A stretch of 64,000 nt of DNA. It comes from Rhynchopus sp. YZ270_cl-10. Its lineage: Eukaryota > Euglenozoa > Diplonemea > Diplonemida > Diplonemidae. The stretch spans positions 682,001-746,000 of the forward strand of contig OZ037896.1 in the NCBI GenBank assembly GCA_964035575.1, read 5' to 3'. Numbering within the stretch: the stretch's first letter is position 1; each line of letters begins with the position of its first letter. Of the stretch, positions 29,124-39,665 are shown one piece after another. The notes beneath the pieces were generated by a model that saw nothing but the letters and a program-made list of their open reading frames with translations, made no database searches and was not told the DNA's origin. The position numbers and the translations under genes were made by a program.

Positions 29124-30229
29124 AAAAAATTTATTTTGTTGCAGATAAACCTCCGTCAGACCCACTAACGAGAAAATCACAAAAAAAAAAACGCGGACAA
29201 CAACGAAAATATGCTGAGGAAAAAAAGAAAAATTAAAAATATGAATGTGCCTCTTGTACACACACACACACATCTTTAAATTACATAGAAAAGTTGGTCC
29301 AGATGAGCCCTCGGCCAAAGCTTCTTACCTTTGAATCCAAATAGAGGAACATTCTGGTTTGCCTTTTCCTGAGTTTAAAGAAACTGAATTTGGCATCACA
29401 GCCATTTAGAGAGGGGAGAAAAGGGGTATGCAAACAGTTCGGGTTACTCTCTTAGTGAAAAACTTCGAAGATAAGTCGGTCCTCTCGTACACAAGAAACG
29501 GCTTATTTCCCGCCAAAAGGGTCACATTTGGTCCCCCCCGATGTTAGCTTTTCGCTGAGACACCGTGAGAGAGGTCTCTTGAGAGTCAAATAAAAGAAAG
29601 ATTTCAAAGAAGAATAAGACTTCAACTGCTTCGTGCCAAAAAAAAAAAAGAAAAAAATCGAAGAAAAATTCGAGATGAACCCAAGCTTCTCATACTTAGT
29701 CACCTTGAAAAAAAAAGGGGGGACGATGATCAACTAAGAACACAAAAAGGAACGATATCATTACTGTAAAATGGATCCTTTTTTTTTTGTTGCTTTTTGC
29801 GCTACCGGTAACCAAACACCCGGAAGGTTAAGGTTAGACTGGCAGCACAATATATTCTTTTTCAAAAGGGGTGCCAAACCCAAAGCCTAGCTCATGGAGA
29901 AGGGAGCGTGAGGGGGGGAGGAAAATCTGGGAAAATGGAACTTCGTTGTCTCTCAGGTCAATATAAAAACACTTCTCGAAGGCCTGCTGGACCAAACCTG
30001 CAGGTATAGGGCAGTAGTATTACCTTGGACCACGAAGTCAAATACCAAACACTTCTTCCTACGAGAAGGGGAATTCTTTTGTGTAAGATGTCACAAAAGC
30101 GATGCGCCATTAGTCCACCTTAGAAACAGTGGCCGCGCTAATTATGGGAAAAAATGGGGAAAAAATGGATTTCGGGTACGGAAAAACGTTCCTTGAAAAG
30201 GTTAGCTGGGGAGGCCCGGAAACCCCGTT
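29124..30229. other. gene-free stretch
   Basis: It contains one GATGA...TCACC hairpin (29674-29705) and homopolymer runs. No gene is seen. Confidence 0.4.
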
Positions 30230-30690
30230 TTGTGGCATTTCCGGGCCAATCCCGGCTTGTGGTGGGGCATATTCGGAAAAATGGACAAAATTTTAGTGAC
30301 TTAAATTTTCGCAAAATATGAACCCATACTCGTAAACAAGGGTCATTTTCAGGAAAATTCGGAAAATTCCGAGATTTGGAAGCAATTTTTCTCCTGAAAA
30401 TCAGTGGGTTTTCAGCCCCAAAACATACCGCGATTGGAATTTCCGGAATCCGTCCGCACTGTGGTGGGGTCACTTTGCCGAAATGGCCAATTTTTTGGTT
30501 TTGGTCAAAATCCATGTGGGTAAAGAGGGCCAAGGTAAATCCCACAACCAGATTTTCTCTCCCTGATCCTGACGTCTTGCAACATGAAAATGCGCGAAAA
30601 CACCGGCATTTGCATTTCCGGAATCCGTCCGTTCTGTGGTGGGGTCAATTTGCCGGAATGGACAAGTTCTTGGTTTTGGTCAAACCCCGT
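30230..30690 (+). repeat. dispersed GTGGTGGGGTCA-type repeat, three units
   Basis: Units at about 30235, 30420 and 30590 carry GGAATTTCCGGAATCCGTCC or close forms, then (C/T)TGTGGTGGGG(T)CA and AATGG(A/C)CAA(G/T)TT(C/T)TTGG. They match 6360-6650. Confidence 0.8.
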
Positions 30691-31949
30691 CAGTGTAAGG
30701 TAAAGGGGGCAAGTGTTTGCCTGTAGAAACTGGAAGGGAACAGGCAGCGCCGCAGGCGCACGGTAACCAACTTTTTTTTTTTCTCTTTTCTTTTTTCTCC
30801 TCTTTCTTTTGACTTTCCGAGCCAATTGCATTCCACGGCGGGGTCACATGTATATGCAAGTCCACTATGTGGTGGTCTTACTCAACAATATTAGAACTTC
30901 TGGTTTCTTAATGAAATCCCCGTACTGCAAAAAAAAAAACGTTCCTACCAAAACCCCCAAAAATCCCGGGATGAGGGATGGACTTTAGCGCGAGCCCTGA
31001 CTTAGAAAGAGGGGATTTTTTTTTTTTTTTTTTTTTGTAAAAACAGGGCTTCCGCTCGGTTTTTGGTCTCAAAATTTGGTCCCCCCGCTTTCTCCGAGCC
31101 GTCGCGCGCGCTTCGCGCGCGCGACTCCCTTCAACCACAGGAAGGAGAGGGGAGGGAGGTGGGCGCCGCAGGCGAAAAAAAATTGCCACGATTCGCAGTT
31201 TTGCCAACGTGCTTTTGTTTTAATGAAGACAGCAAGAGCGCCGCAGGCGCACGGTACGCTACTTTTGCCCTATTTTCTTTGGCTTGTGAAGGTGGTGGAG
31301 GCTGAACGGCTTGCGAAGGAAGCTGAGACGGTGATGGTGCTTGTTGGATAGGTGCAGACAATTTGAAGAGTCGCGCAAAACCTTGGGACTCCATTTGATT
31401 GTGTGCACTGGTGAGAAACAATTCAGCGCCGCAGGCGCACGGTACGCTACGTCCTTTTTTTTCTCCTCCTTTTTCTGTCTTCTTTGGACGAATCGAACCG
31501 ATTGTTGCTCACGGTGGGGTCACAGGTGCATATGAAACCGTGCGTCGCACCGTACTACTCAGTGTGCCTCATGCTGCATTTTCAACTTACCTTCCTTCAC
31601 CCACCCTGTAAGGGCAACCGTAGGTGAAGTAAGGTATAGTATTGAAATCGATGTGGGGGGGGAGTAAAGGGTCAATTTTACAAAACCAGATTTTGAGGAA
31701 AATTTTAGCCGAAAATGGGCCCCACGTATAAGCAACCGGGCTCATATTTCTCAAAATTTAAGTGGTCAAAAAATTGTCCAATTTTCGAGATTGACCCCAC
31801 CACTGCACGGGCGGAGCCCAAAAATGCAAATAAGGACCCTTTTTAATTTGTTCTCTTGAAATGTGTAATTTCATGTTTTCGCGAAAAAAATAACAACTGA
31901 TCCTACAAGGGTTGAAGGAAGGTGGTTGAAAACAACAATAACAACAAGG
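30691..31949. repeat. R2-core copies and GGGGTCA cores, no gene
   Basis: GCGCCGCAGGCGCACGGTA occurs at about 30745, 31235 and 31432. Two of these are followed 80-95 bp later by CGG(C/T)GGGGTCACA(T/G)GT. A palindromic CGCGCGCGCTTCGCGCGCGC lies near 31090. The GTGGTGGGGTCA core appears inverted near 31795. Confidence 0.6.
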
Positions 31950-32395
31950 ACAAGTAATTGCTAAGAAAAAAGCGGGGTGTGCTGTGGAAAACTCCGCGTG
32001 ATTTTCGAAACCACCGTAGCATCCTGGCGATTTGCTGGAGGTGCTGATGTGCCTGGTGTGATCGATGTGTTGTAGTCTGTGCATTCTGTGTTCCTTCCGC
32101 ACTGCTCCAACGACGACGACAATGTGGGGAGCCTGTGGACAAAAACGAGCTGGACCACGCCGAGCCTGCCGAGCGGGCGTCCAACAACGCTATCGAGCAG
32201 ATGGTGCTGGACGAAGAGGACAGCCCCCCTTCTTGAACGTTTCAGATGCTGGCGTCCCAGTGGGTCTGGCAGCGTACGAAGAGCGTTAGCATACCTGCAG
32301 AAGAGCAGAATGCTGGGTGTGTTGTAGATTATTTCTACAGGATGGAGTTCCACAGCACACCCCGTTTTTTTTTCCGATAGCAATTACTTGTTTTC
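31950..32395. mobile_element. 446-bp element with ~45-bp inverted ends carrying a coding tail
   Basis: The left end CAAGTAATTGCTAAGAAAAA and GCGGGGTGTGCTGTGGAA is repeated in reverse at 32345-32393 with few differences. The interior is much richer in GC than its surroundings. It contains the open C-terminal segment described at 32129-32236, like a captured gene piece in a Pack-type element. Confidence 0.75.
32129..32236 (+). pseudogene. captured C-terminal coding fragment
   Basis: The frame reads EPVDKNELDHAEPAERASNN then AIEQMVLDEEDSPPS and a stop. Composition and codon usage look like a genuine acidic protein end and unlike the A/T-rich flanks. I cannot name the parent gene. No start or complete exon structure is visible. 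Confidence 0.5.
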
Positions 32396-32396
32396 A

Positions 32397-33157
32397 GTGC
32401 TCTCAAGATCCTCCACGTAGGGGAGGATATTTCCTCCAGGGGCTTTTTTTTTTTTTTTTTTTTCAGGCTTTTTTGGTGGAGGATTTCCTCCATTTTTTTT
32501 TTTTTTTTGGCGGGCTCGGGTGGAGGATTATCCTCCTAGGGGTTTTATAGTGGGGGTCACTTTGTCTCCCCCGAGGGAGCCAATGTTTTCCCGAGCCTGT
32601 GTGCACCGTCCAGGGCTGCACCTTAAAAAAATTTTGCCTGCGGCGCCATTTTCATTTTTTGCTACAAAAAAAAAGGGTTCGTTGAGTGATTCTGTGGTGT
32701 AAAAGGAAGCATTCTTACACCGTACCCTAATTTTTTTTCGCCTGCGCCATTTTTTATTAATTTTTTTTGCTCCGCAAAAAAATAGAGTTGGCAATGTCTT
32801 TGGATACCCTTGCATTTTGCAGCCAAAAAATACAATTTGACCAAAGCTGCAAAAATTTTGCCGTTCTTTAAAAATTACCCGCCGTTGCATCAGCCCCTGC
32901 TTCTGGAAGACGTATTGGTTTTGTACGGTTCGCGGAGCGTATGGTGCGAGAGAACGGATTAGATTTCCGTTTTTTATAATCTCGCAAAATTGACCCGCCT
33001 CTCCGCTCTGTGGCTGTCAGGGAGGCGCGCGCGAAGCGCGCGACGACCGCTTGTTGCGGGGGAAAATTTTTTTTTTTGGGGGTTTTTTTGCAAAAATAAA
33101 ATCCTCCTCATTTCGAAAATTCTGCTTTTTTCGTGGAGGATCTTGAGAGCCCTGCTT

Positions 33158-33158
<1 letters not shown>
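32397..33158. mobile_element. 760-bp inverted-repeat element carrying R3 copy 2
   Basis: GCTCTCAAGATCCTCCACG at 32399-32417 is repeated in reverse at about 33138-33156. Inside, several GGAGGAT(A/T)TCCTCC pieces, long T-runs and the repeat R3 (32636-32795) are found. No coding region is supported. Confidence 0.65.
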
Positions 33159-33196
<38 letters not shown>

Positions 33197-33773
33197 GATT
33201 ACCAAAAGCCTACGCGGAAACCCTGTAAAAAATGAAAACAATAAAAAGAACATTAAAACCACAGAACACCTTAGAAGAAAACGCGCCTTCCGGAGAAAGG
33301 ACGTCCTAATATTATCGAGCGGGATTGTCTTGTTCTGAAGTGGTTGAGTCCATATAGTAAGGCACGCAATAGTCGCAGCACAGATAGGGATTCCCCATTA
33401 GCGAGTCTGAACACATAGTTGAAGTGACACTTCTGCGGGCGATATGCGATGTACAGTATGGTAGTACGCAAACCAGGTGCAAATATAAAATAAAAGTTCT
33501 CTGCTGTACAACAGGCATCACGCTTGCCGTGGAGGTGGTTACGAAGAAACCACCTCAAGCAATGAAGACAGACTGCATCACAAAACGATTCGCACAACAA
33601 AACGCAATCAAACAGGCTCAATAAATACATCTGCTAGAATAGGTGTTTACAACAAAAACAAAAACAAATAACACACGCGAATATTTTAGGGGGGGAGATG
33701 AGTAAACCGCTGCAGCACAGCATTATTATCTAAAAACAAACTCTGTAGGTCACGGTAGTCTTGTTGTGCCAAT
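33159..33773. other. gene-free stretch, 3' of the GH3 array
   Basis: A 35-T run at about 33160-33194, then sequence without a recognisable gene. Confidence 0.4.
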
Positions 33774-36110
33774 TCAGATCTTGTGTGTGAAGGTGCAAGT
33801 GTTGACACCGTCGAAGAAGTCGAGGTAGTGTGTGCCAGGGTACAGGGTGCGCACACCATCAGCGTTCACAAGCTTCAGGCTCTCGTCCAGCGACTCGTAG
33901 CGCTGCCCCGTCAGCGTCAGGAGCTGCGATGCGCCAGGTGCAAGCGCCACCTTGTCAAAGCCGATCAGTGTCTTCAATGGCACAGGGTGCTTGCCCCCGA
34001 CAGCAGCACGCACGTCGTCGCCAGGTCTGTGGAACAGCATCACCACAGCGTCACCTGCACGTGCACCTGTGTTCTTCACCACCACGTTGTTCGCAGTGCA
34101 CTCAGACACAGAGAACGTTGTGTAGCTGAGACCGTGTCCGAACGCGAACTCAGGCTCCTCCGTCAGGTACTTGTAGGTGCGTCCAGGTGCAAGCGACATG
34201 TTGAAGCTGTTCATGTCCAGTCTGTACACAGTCTCTGCCTTCATCTGTGTGTAGGGCAGACGGCCCCACGAGTTGCTCTTCCCAAACAGGTTGATGTACA
34301 TCGCCTCAGCACCACGGTACGCAGGGTAGAACGCGTCCACAATTGCGTCAGACTTTGCCAGCACGTTCTTCCCAAGAGACACAGCACCTCCGTTCACAAG
34401 CACCACAATCACGCGTGGCTTGTTTGACAGCATCAGAATCTTGTCCAGAAGCTCTCCCTGAAGGCCGGGCAGGGTCACATTCGTGCGGTCAATACCTTCG
34501 TGTTCGACACTGTGGTTCAACCCACAGAAGTAAATGACGACATCAGACTCATAGCCAGCCTGCAGTGCTGCAGCCATGCGGGAGGTGTCGGTGGAGCTGA
34601 TGTCCACACCCTCCTCCACAACAAGCGAAGACACGTAGCCACCCTGCTCCTTCCCAATCAGCTCAGTGAACTTCTCCTCCACGGTCTCCACGCAGTTGAA
34701 AGTGTTGTCGAAACACGTCTGGTCGCCGTGGTAATCAGAGAACAGTCCTCCCCTCGACACTGTGTGGGGTCCAAGCAGAGCAAGCTTGATCGGCTTCTTC
34801 GTGTTCTCCATCGACAGCGGAAGCACAGAGTTGTTGTTCTTCAGCAGCACCATCGACTGGATCGCAGAGTCGAGGTTCACCTTCGAGTGTGCTGTCGAGT
34901 TCACAACTTCCTTCCCGATCTTTGTGTACGGCTGGTCAGCAAGGTCGTCGAACTGGCCAGTCTTGAAGCGCACAGCAAGGATGCGCGACAGGGCCAGATC
35001 CACTGCAGGCTGCACAGTGCTTCTGTTCTGCGACAGCAACTGCTCCAGAAGTCCTTTCCCGCCAAGCTCCTTTGGTGACCAGTACTGGTCTCCAAGCTCA
35101 AGGTCAGTTCCTCCGAACAGTGTGTCAGATGCAGCGTCAATCTCGGTCTTTGCGTACTTGTTGTTATGAACCATGTGGTCCACAGCACCACAGTCGGTAC
35201 CCACAACAGCGTCAGGACGGTGGAAGGAGTCACGAAGGACGTCGTTCAGAAGGTAGTTGTTTGCACAGGCAGGCACTCCGTTCGGGGAAGCGTACGAACA
35301 CATGACACCAGTTGCGTTTCCTCCGTTCACGTTCATACCACGCTCGTACTGGGGCAGGAAGGTCTCCCACAGGTCGTGTTTCGAGATCTCAGGTGCAAAG
35401 CCTTCGCGGTTCGCCTCCACAGAGTACGCAGTGAAGTGCTTCAGCGACATGGCCACCTTTGTGTAGCGGGAGTCGGACCCTGCCTGTCCACCACGGACGT
35501 AGTGGTGGGCGTACTCACCCGCAAGGAAGGGGTCCTCAGACGGCACCTCGGAGTTCCTTCCCCAGCGCGGGTCACGCATGATGTTGATGTTCGGGCCGTA
35601 CCCTGTCAGGCCGATCAGAGCAGACTTGTGGTCGTCGGTGCCTCTTGGCTGACGGATGTTGTTGAGCGCACGGAACTCATCGGACAGGGTCTCTCCCTTG
35701 ATTCTCCACATTGTGGTGTTGAAAGCTGCACCAAGTCCAGTTGGCCCGGGGAACTGCGTTGCGCACTGGTCCTCTGCAAGGCACATTGACGCCACAGCTG
35801 TGTTCATCTCCACAAGGTGGAGGTACGCAGGCACTCCGAAGCGTGGCAGGCCTCCGTCCATGAAGGAGCACGACCCGACGTGGTGGGTGGTATCAGGGGC
35901 CATCATGCGCACCTTCTCCGCGTCCGTGAGTCTCGACACAAGGTCGTTGATACGCGAGTGCATCGGAAGGGACGAGTCGCAGAAAGGGAAGCCTGCACTG
36001 ATGTTGTAGCACCCCCACACGTGTCCGGAAGGAAACATGGTTGGCATCGCACGACGCTCACCCGACGCACTGACTGCCGCCAGCAGCAGCAGCGAAGACT
36101 TGAAGGCCAT
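33774..36110 (-). CDS. secreted GH3 beta-xylosidase/arabinofuranosidase-like enzyme, copy 1 (778 aa)
   Basis: Start chosen at MAFKSSLLLLAAVSASGE because all four array members begin this way; it is a signal peptide. An in-frame ATG 50 codons upstream (36260) would add a second hydrophobic stretch and is less likely. The GH3 TIM-barrel signature GYGPNINIMRDPRWGRNSEV and VVGTDCGAV (nucleophile Asp by family analogy) are followed by the C-terminal alpha/beta domain with SVEHEGIDRTNVTLPG. A fibronectin-III-like end follows after FAFGHGLSYTTFSVSE. This order is that of plant-type BXL enzymes, which release xylose or arabinose from wall polysaccharides. It differs from copies 2-4 at NNIRQPRGTDDHKSALIG and at ANREGFAPEIS. 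Confidence 0.95.
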   Translation of the reverse strand: MAFKSSLLLLAAVSASGERRAMPTMFPSGHVWGCYNISAGFPFCDSSLPMHSRINDLVSRLTDAEKVRMMAPDTTHHVGSCSFMDGGLPRFGVPAYLHLVEMNTAVASMCLAEDQCATQFPGPTGLGAAFNTTMWRIKGETLSDEFRALNNIRQPRGTDDHKSALIGLTGYGPNINIMRDPRWGRNSEVPSEDPFLAGEYAHHYVRGGQAGSDSRYTKVAMSLKHFTAYSVEANREGFAPEISKHDLWETFLPQYERGMNVNGGNATGVMCSYASPNGVPACANNYLLNDVLRDSFHRPDAVVGTDCGAVDHMVHNNKYAKTEIDAASDTLFGGTDLELGDQYWSPKELGGKGLLEQLLSQNRSTVQPAVDLALSRILAVRFKTGQFDDLADQPYTKIGKEVVNSTAHSKVNLDSAIQSMVLLKNNNSVLPLSMENTKKPIKLALLGPHTVSRGGLFSDYHGDQTCFDNTFNCVETVEEKFTELIGKEQGGYVSSLVVEEGVDISSTDTSRMAAALQAGYESDVVIYFCGLNHSVEHEGIDRTNVTLPGLQGELLDKILMLSNKPRVIVVLVNGGAVSLGKNVLAKSDAIVDAFYPAYRGAEAMYINLFGKSNSWGRLPYTQMKAETVYRLDMNSFNMSLAPGRTYKYLTEEPEFAFGHGLSYTTFSVSECTANNVVVKNTGARAGDAVVMLFHRPGDDVRAAVGGKHPVPLKTLIGFDKVALAPGASQLLTLTGQRYESLDESLKLVNADGVRTLYPGTHYLDFFDGVNTCTFTHKI

Positions 36111-37319
36111 GGTTTTGCTAACTTTTCCTGTGGTGGTCTTTGGTTTGGGTGACACCAGATGTACCGCTGCGAGAGAAGGGGAGAAAGAAAAAAATAGCGT
36201 GCATACGATTTTCATGATTGAGCATACTTTCCTACTTAATACTTTCGTTGGGTTTTGCACTCGTGAACGTTGATTTTACCTTTTTTCTAAAAACGTGGTT
36301 GTTCTTAGTGTAGCCACCCGAGGATGAACTCCACTTTTTTTTATATGCCTCGACAGCCGATTCAAGGTGGGTTCTTGGTGAATGACAGGCACATTCACAC
36401 TCAGGACACCTAGTCGCTTGGGGAGACACATACTCTGATCTTCCACAGCAGATGGTTTGCAACGTGTTTAATGGTGGGGTGAGCTCTCGCGAGTGTATTG
36501 GGAAGCAATGCAGTATAACTTTATACATGCATCTCCCAAACATTAGAAAGCTTTATACGATGACCCTAAGCCTCTCTGTGCCGAGTCACCTAAAGAAGAA
36601 AGCTAGGTAGGGAATTGGGGGAACTCTCACGCAAACATAGCTGTAAGAACAGTGTACAACACACGGAAAACAAAAGAGAAAAGTTGCGAAGGTGCAAATC
36701 CTTTCGTGCTTAGCCACCTTACAAAGAGTGGTACGAAGGGAGTCGGCGGTGCAATAGAAAAAATCTGAATAAAAAAAGGGGTGGGTGTTATGAGCTGAAC
36801 CAAAGGCTCGTACTTCGTCACCTCGGATCACAATCAATACGAGAAACCCTTCTGCAAAAAACACCGTGGCTCTGGAGAAGCGAATTCCTGAAACAAACCA
36901 AAAATAAAATAAAAAAAGAGACAGAAGCAGTTGCTAAGATGATACTGAGCCTCTGTGGGCTTAGTCATCATTGCGACATTACCTTTTTTGCTTCCAGTTT
37001 ACAACGGGGGACCCGCACCTTTCCTTACGTTGATGCAATAAACTGTGACGCCATGACTGCAAGCGTGGATATCGCTATGCACATCAAGGGAAACAGCAAT
37101 GCAATAGTCGGAGGGAATGGAGAGGGGAAAAGGGGTGACATGGTTGAGGAATGCGAGGGCGTAAAAGAACGTAAAAAATAGTGCTGTCCCAAACCGCCTT
37201 CTGCGGGCAGTTATATTTGCTGCAAAAACTCCTGCCAAAGGAAGAACAGAGATATATCTTCAACACGACACGCACTAGGCAGGAAGGAGAAGGGGGGGGG
37301 AAGGGTGCTTGTGGTCTGC
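36111..37319. other. intergenic between GH3 copies 1 and 2
   Basis: It contains the AGTGTAG element (36287-36336), four hairpin palindromes (36559, 36688, 36792, 36938), and from about 36420 a long stretch duplicated at 40150-41530. The last 400 bp before copy 2's stop are nearly identical to those before copy 3's stop. Confidence 0.7.
36287..36336 (+). ncRNA. AGTGTAGACACCCGAGG element, copy 2
   Basis: CTAAAAACGTGGTTGTTCTT then AGTGTAGCCACCCGAGGATG and AACTCCACT; a diverged copy of the four-member family. Confidence 0.4.
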
Positions 37320-39665
37320 TCAGATCTTGTGTGTGAAGGTGCAAGTGTTGACACCGTCGAAGAAGTCGAGGTAGTGTGTGCCAGGGTACAGGGTGCGCAC
37401 ACCATCAGCGTTCACAAGCTTCAGGCTCTCGTCCAGCGACTCGTAGCGCTGCCCCGTCAGCGTCAGGAGCTGCGATGCGCCAGGTGCAAGCGCCACCTTG
37501 TCAAAGCCGATCAGTGTCTTCAATGGCACAGGGTGCTTGCCCCCGACAGCAGCACGCACGTCGTCGCCAGGTCTGTGGAACAGCATCACCACAGCGTCAC
37601 CTGCACGTGCACCTGTGTTCTTCACCACCACGTTGTTCGCAGTGCACTCAGACACAGAGAACGTTGTGTAGCTGAGACCGTGTCCGAACGCGAACTCAGG
37701 CTCCTCCGTCAGGTACTTGTAGGTGCGTCCAGGTGCAAGCGACATGTTGAAGCTGTTCATGTCCAGTCTGTACACAGTCTCTGCCTTCATCTGTGTGTAG
37801 GGCAGACGGCCCCACGAGTTGCTCTTCCCAAACAGGTTGATGTACATCGCCTCAGCACCACGGTACGCAGGGTAGAACGCGTCCACAATTGCGTCAGACT
37901 TTGCCAGCACGTTCTTCCCAAGAGACACAGCACCTCCGTTCACAAGCACCACAATCACGCGTGGCTTGTTTGGCAGGTTCAGAATCTGGTCCAGAAGCTC
38001 TCCCTGAAGGCCGGGCAGGGTCACGTTCGTGCGGTCGTGCGCCTCGTGCTCGATAGTGTGGTTCAACCCACAGAAGTACACAGCCACATCAGACTCGGAT
38101 GCTGCCTTCAGTGCTGCAGCCATGCGGGAAGTGTCGTTCGACAGAATGTCCACACCCTCCTCCACAACAAGCGAAGATACGTAGCCACCCTGCTCCTTCC
38201 CAATCAGCTCAGTGAACTTCTCCTCCACGGTCTCCACGCAGTTGAAAGTGTTGTCGAAACACGTCTGGTCGCCGTGGTAGTCAGAGAACAGGCCGTACCT
38301 CGACACTGTGTGGGGTCCAAGCAGAGCAAGCTTGATCGGCTTCTTCGTGTTCTCCATCGACAGAGGAAGCACAGAATCGTCGTTCTTCAGCAGCACCATC
38401 GACTGGATGGCAGAGTCGAGGTTCACCTTCGAGTGTGCTGTCGAGTTCACAACTTCCTTCCCGATCTTTGTGTACGGCTGGTCAGCAAGGTCGTCGAACT
38501 GGCCAGTCTTGAAGCGCACAGCAAGGATGCGCGACAGGGCCAGATCCACTGCAGGCTGCACAGTGCTTCTGTTCTGCGACAGCAACTGCTCCAGAAGTCC
38601 TTTCCCGCCAAGCTCCTTTGGTGACCAGTACTGGTCTCCAAGCTCAAGGTCAGCTCCTCCGAACAGTGTGTCAGATGCAGCGTCAATCTCGGTCTTTGCG
38701 TACTTGCTGACATTAAACATGTGGTCCACAGCACGACAGTCGGTGCCCACAACAGCGTCAGGACGGTGGAAGGAGTCACGAAGGACGTCGTTCAGAAGGT
38801 AGTCGTTGGCACATGACGGTACTCCGTTCGGGGCAGCGTACGAACACATGACACCAGTTGCGTTTCCTCCGTTCACGTTCATACCACGCTCGTACTGGGG
38901 CAGGAAGGTCTCCCACAGGTCGTGTTTCGAGATCTCAGGTGCAAAGCCCTGTCTGTTTGTCTCCACAGAGTAGGCAGCGAAGTGCTTCAGCGACATGGCC
39001 ACCTTTGTGTAGCGGGAGTCGGACCCTGCCTGTCCGCCACGGACGTAGTGGTGGGCGTACTCACCCGCAAGGAAGGGGTCCTCAGACGGCACCTCGGAGT
39101 TCCTTCCCCAGCGCGGGTCACGCATGATGTTGATGTTCGGGCCGTACCCTGTCAGGCCGATCTGGTTTGGGCTGTAGTCGGGACCGCTGCCAGTACATCT
39201 GTACCAGTTGATGTTGTTGAGCGCACGGAACTCATCGGACATGGTCTCTCCCTTGACCCTCCACATTGTGGTGTTGAAAGCTGCACCAAGTCCAGTTGGT
39301 CCAGGGAACCCTGTGGCACACTGCTCCTCGCCCACACAGCACGACGCCACAGCTGTGTTCATCTCCACAAGGTGCATGTAGGGAGGGACACCAAGACGCG
39401 GCACACCTCCGTCCATGAAGTTGCACGCATTGACGCCAGTTTTGGTATCGGGAGCCATCATGCGCACTTTCTCCTCATCTGTGAGTCTCGACACAAAGTC
39501 GTTGATACGCGAATGCATCGGAAGGGACGAGTCGCAGAAAGGGAAGCCTGCACTGATGTTGTAGCACCCCCATGCGTGACCGTTCGGAAAGTTTGTTGGC
39601 ATCGCACGACGCTCACCTGAAACACTGACTGCCGCCAGCAGCAGCAGCGAAGACTTGAAGGCCAT
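37320..39665 (-). CDS. secreted GH3 beta-xylosidase-like enzyme, copy 2 (781 aa)
   Basis: It has the same architecture as copy 1 and is closest to copy 3 overall. The residue two places after the presumed nucleophile is changed: VVGTDCRAVDHM, where the other copies have Gly. The acid/base motif region reads TIEHEAHDRTNVTLPG, with Ala for Gly. Both changes touch the active site and may alter activity or substrate. Over the middle it shares RYGLFSDY and KNDDSVLPL with copy 4, while the segment NINWYRCTGSGPDYSPN is shared with copies 3 and 4. This patchwork is typical of gene conversion. Its 160-bp upstream region is almost identical to that of copy 3, so the two may share regulation. Confidence 0.95.
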   Translation of the reverse strand: MAFKSSLLLLAAVSVSGERRAMPTNFPNGHAWGCYNISAGFPFCDSSLPMHSRINDFVSRLTDEEKVRMMAPDTKTGVNACNFMDGGVPRLGVPPYMHLVEMNTAVASCCVGEEQCATGFPGPTGLGAAFNTTMWRVKGETMSDEFRALNNINWYRCTGSGPDYSPNQIGLTGYGPNINIMRDPRWGRNSEVPSEDPFLAGEYAHHYVRGGQAGSDSRYTKVAMSLKHFAAYSVETNRQGFAPEISKHDLWETFLPQYERGMNVNGGNATGVMCSYAAPNGVPSCANDYLLNDVLRDSFHRPDAVVGTDCRAVDHMFNVSKYAKTEIDAASDTLFGGADLELGDQYWSPKELGGKGLLEQLLSQNRSTVQPAVDLALSRILAVRFKTGQFDDLADQPYTKIGKEVVNSTAHSKVNLDSAIQSMVLLKNDDSVLPLSMENTKKPIKLALLGPHTVSRYGLFSDYHGDQTCFDNTFNCVETVEEKFTELIGKEQGGYVSSLVVEEGVDILSNDTSRMAAALKAASESDVAVYFCGLNHTIEHEAHDRTNVTLPGLQGELLDQILNLPNKPRVIVVLVNGGAVSLGKNVLAKSDAIVDAFYPAYRGAEAMYINLFGKSNSWGRLPYTQMKAETVYRLDMNSFNMSLAPGRTYKYLTEEPEFAFGHGLSYTTFSVSECTANNVVVKNTGARAGDAVVMLFHRPGDDVRAAVGGKHPVPLKTLIGFDKVALAPGASQLLTLTGQRYESLDESLKLVNADGVRTLYPGTHYLDFFDGVNTCTFTHKI

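Noticed and set aside
37305-38624. Long antisense plus-strand frames (439-480 codons) across GH3 copies 2, 3 and 4
   Set aside because: They mirror the sense gene, appear in the paralogues only because the sense codons are conserved, and read as His/Arg/Leu-rich sequence with no domain.
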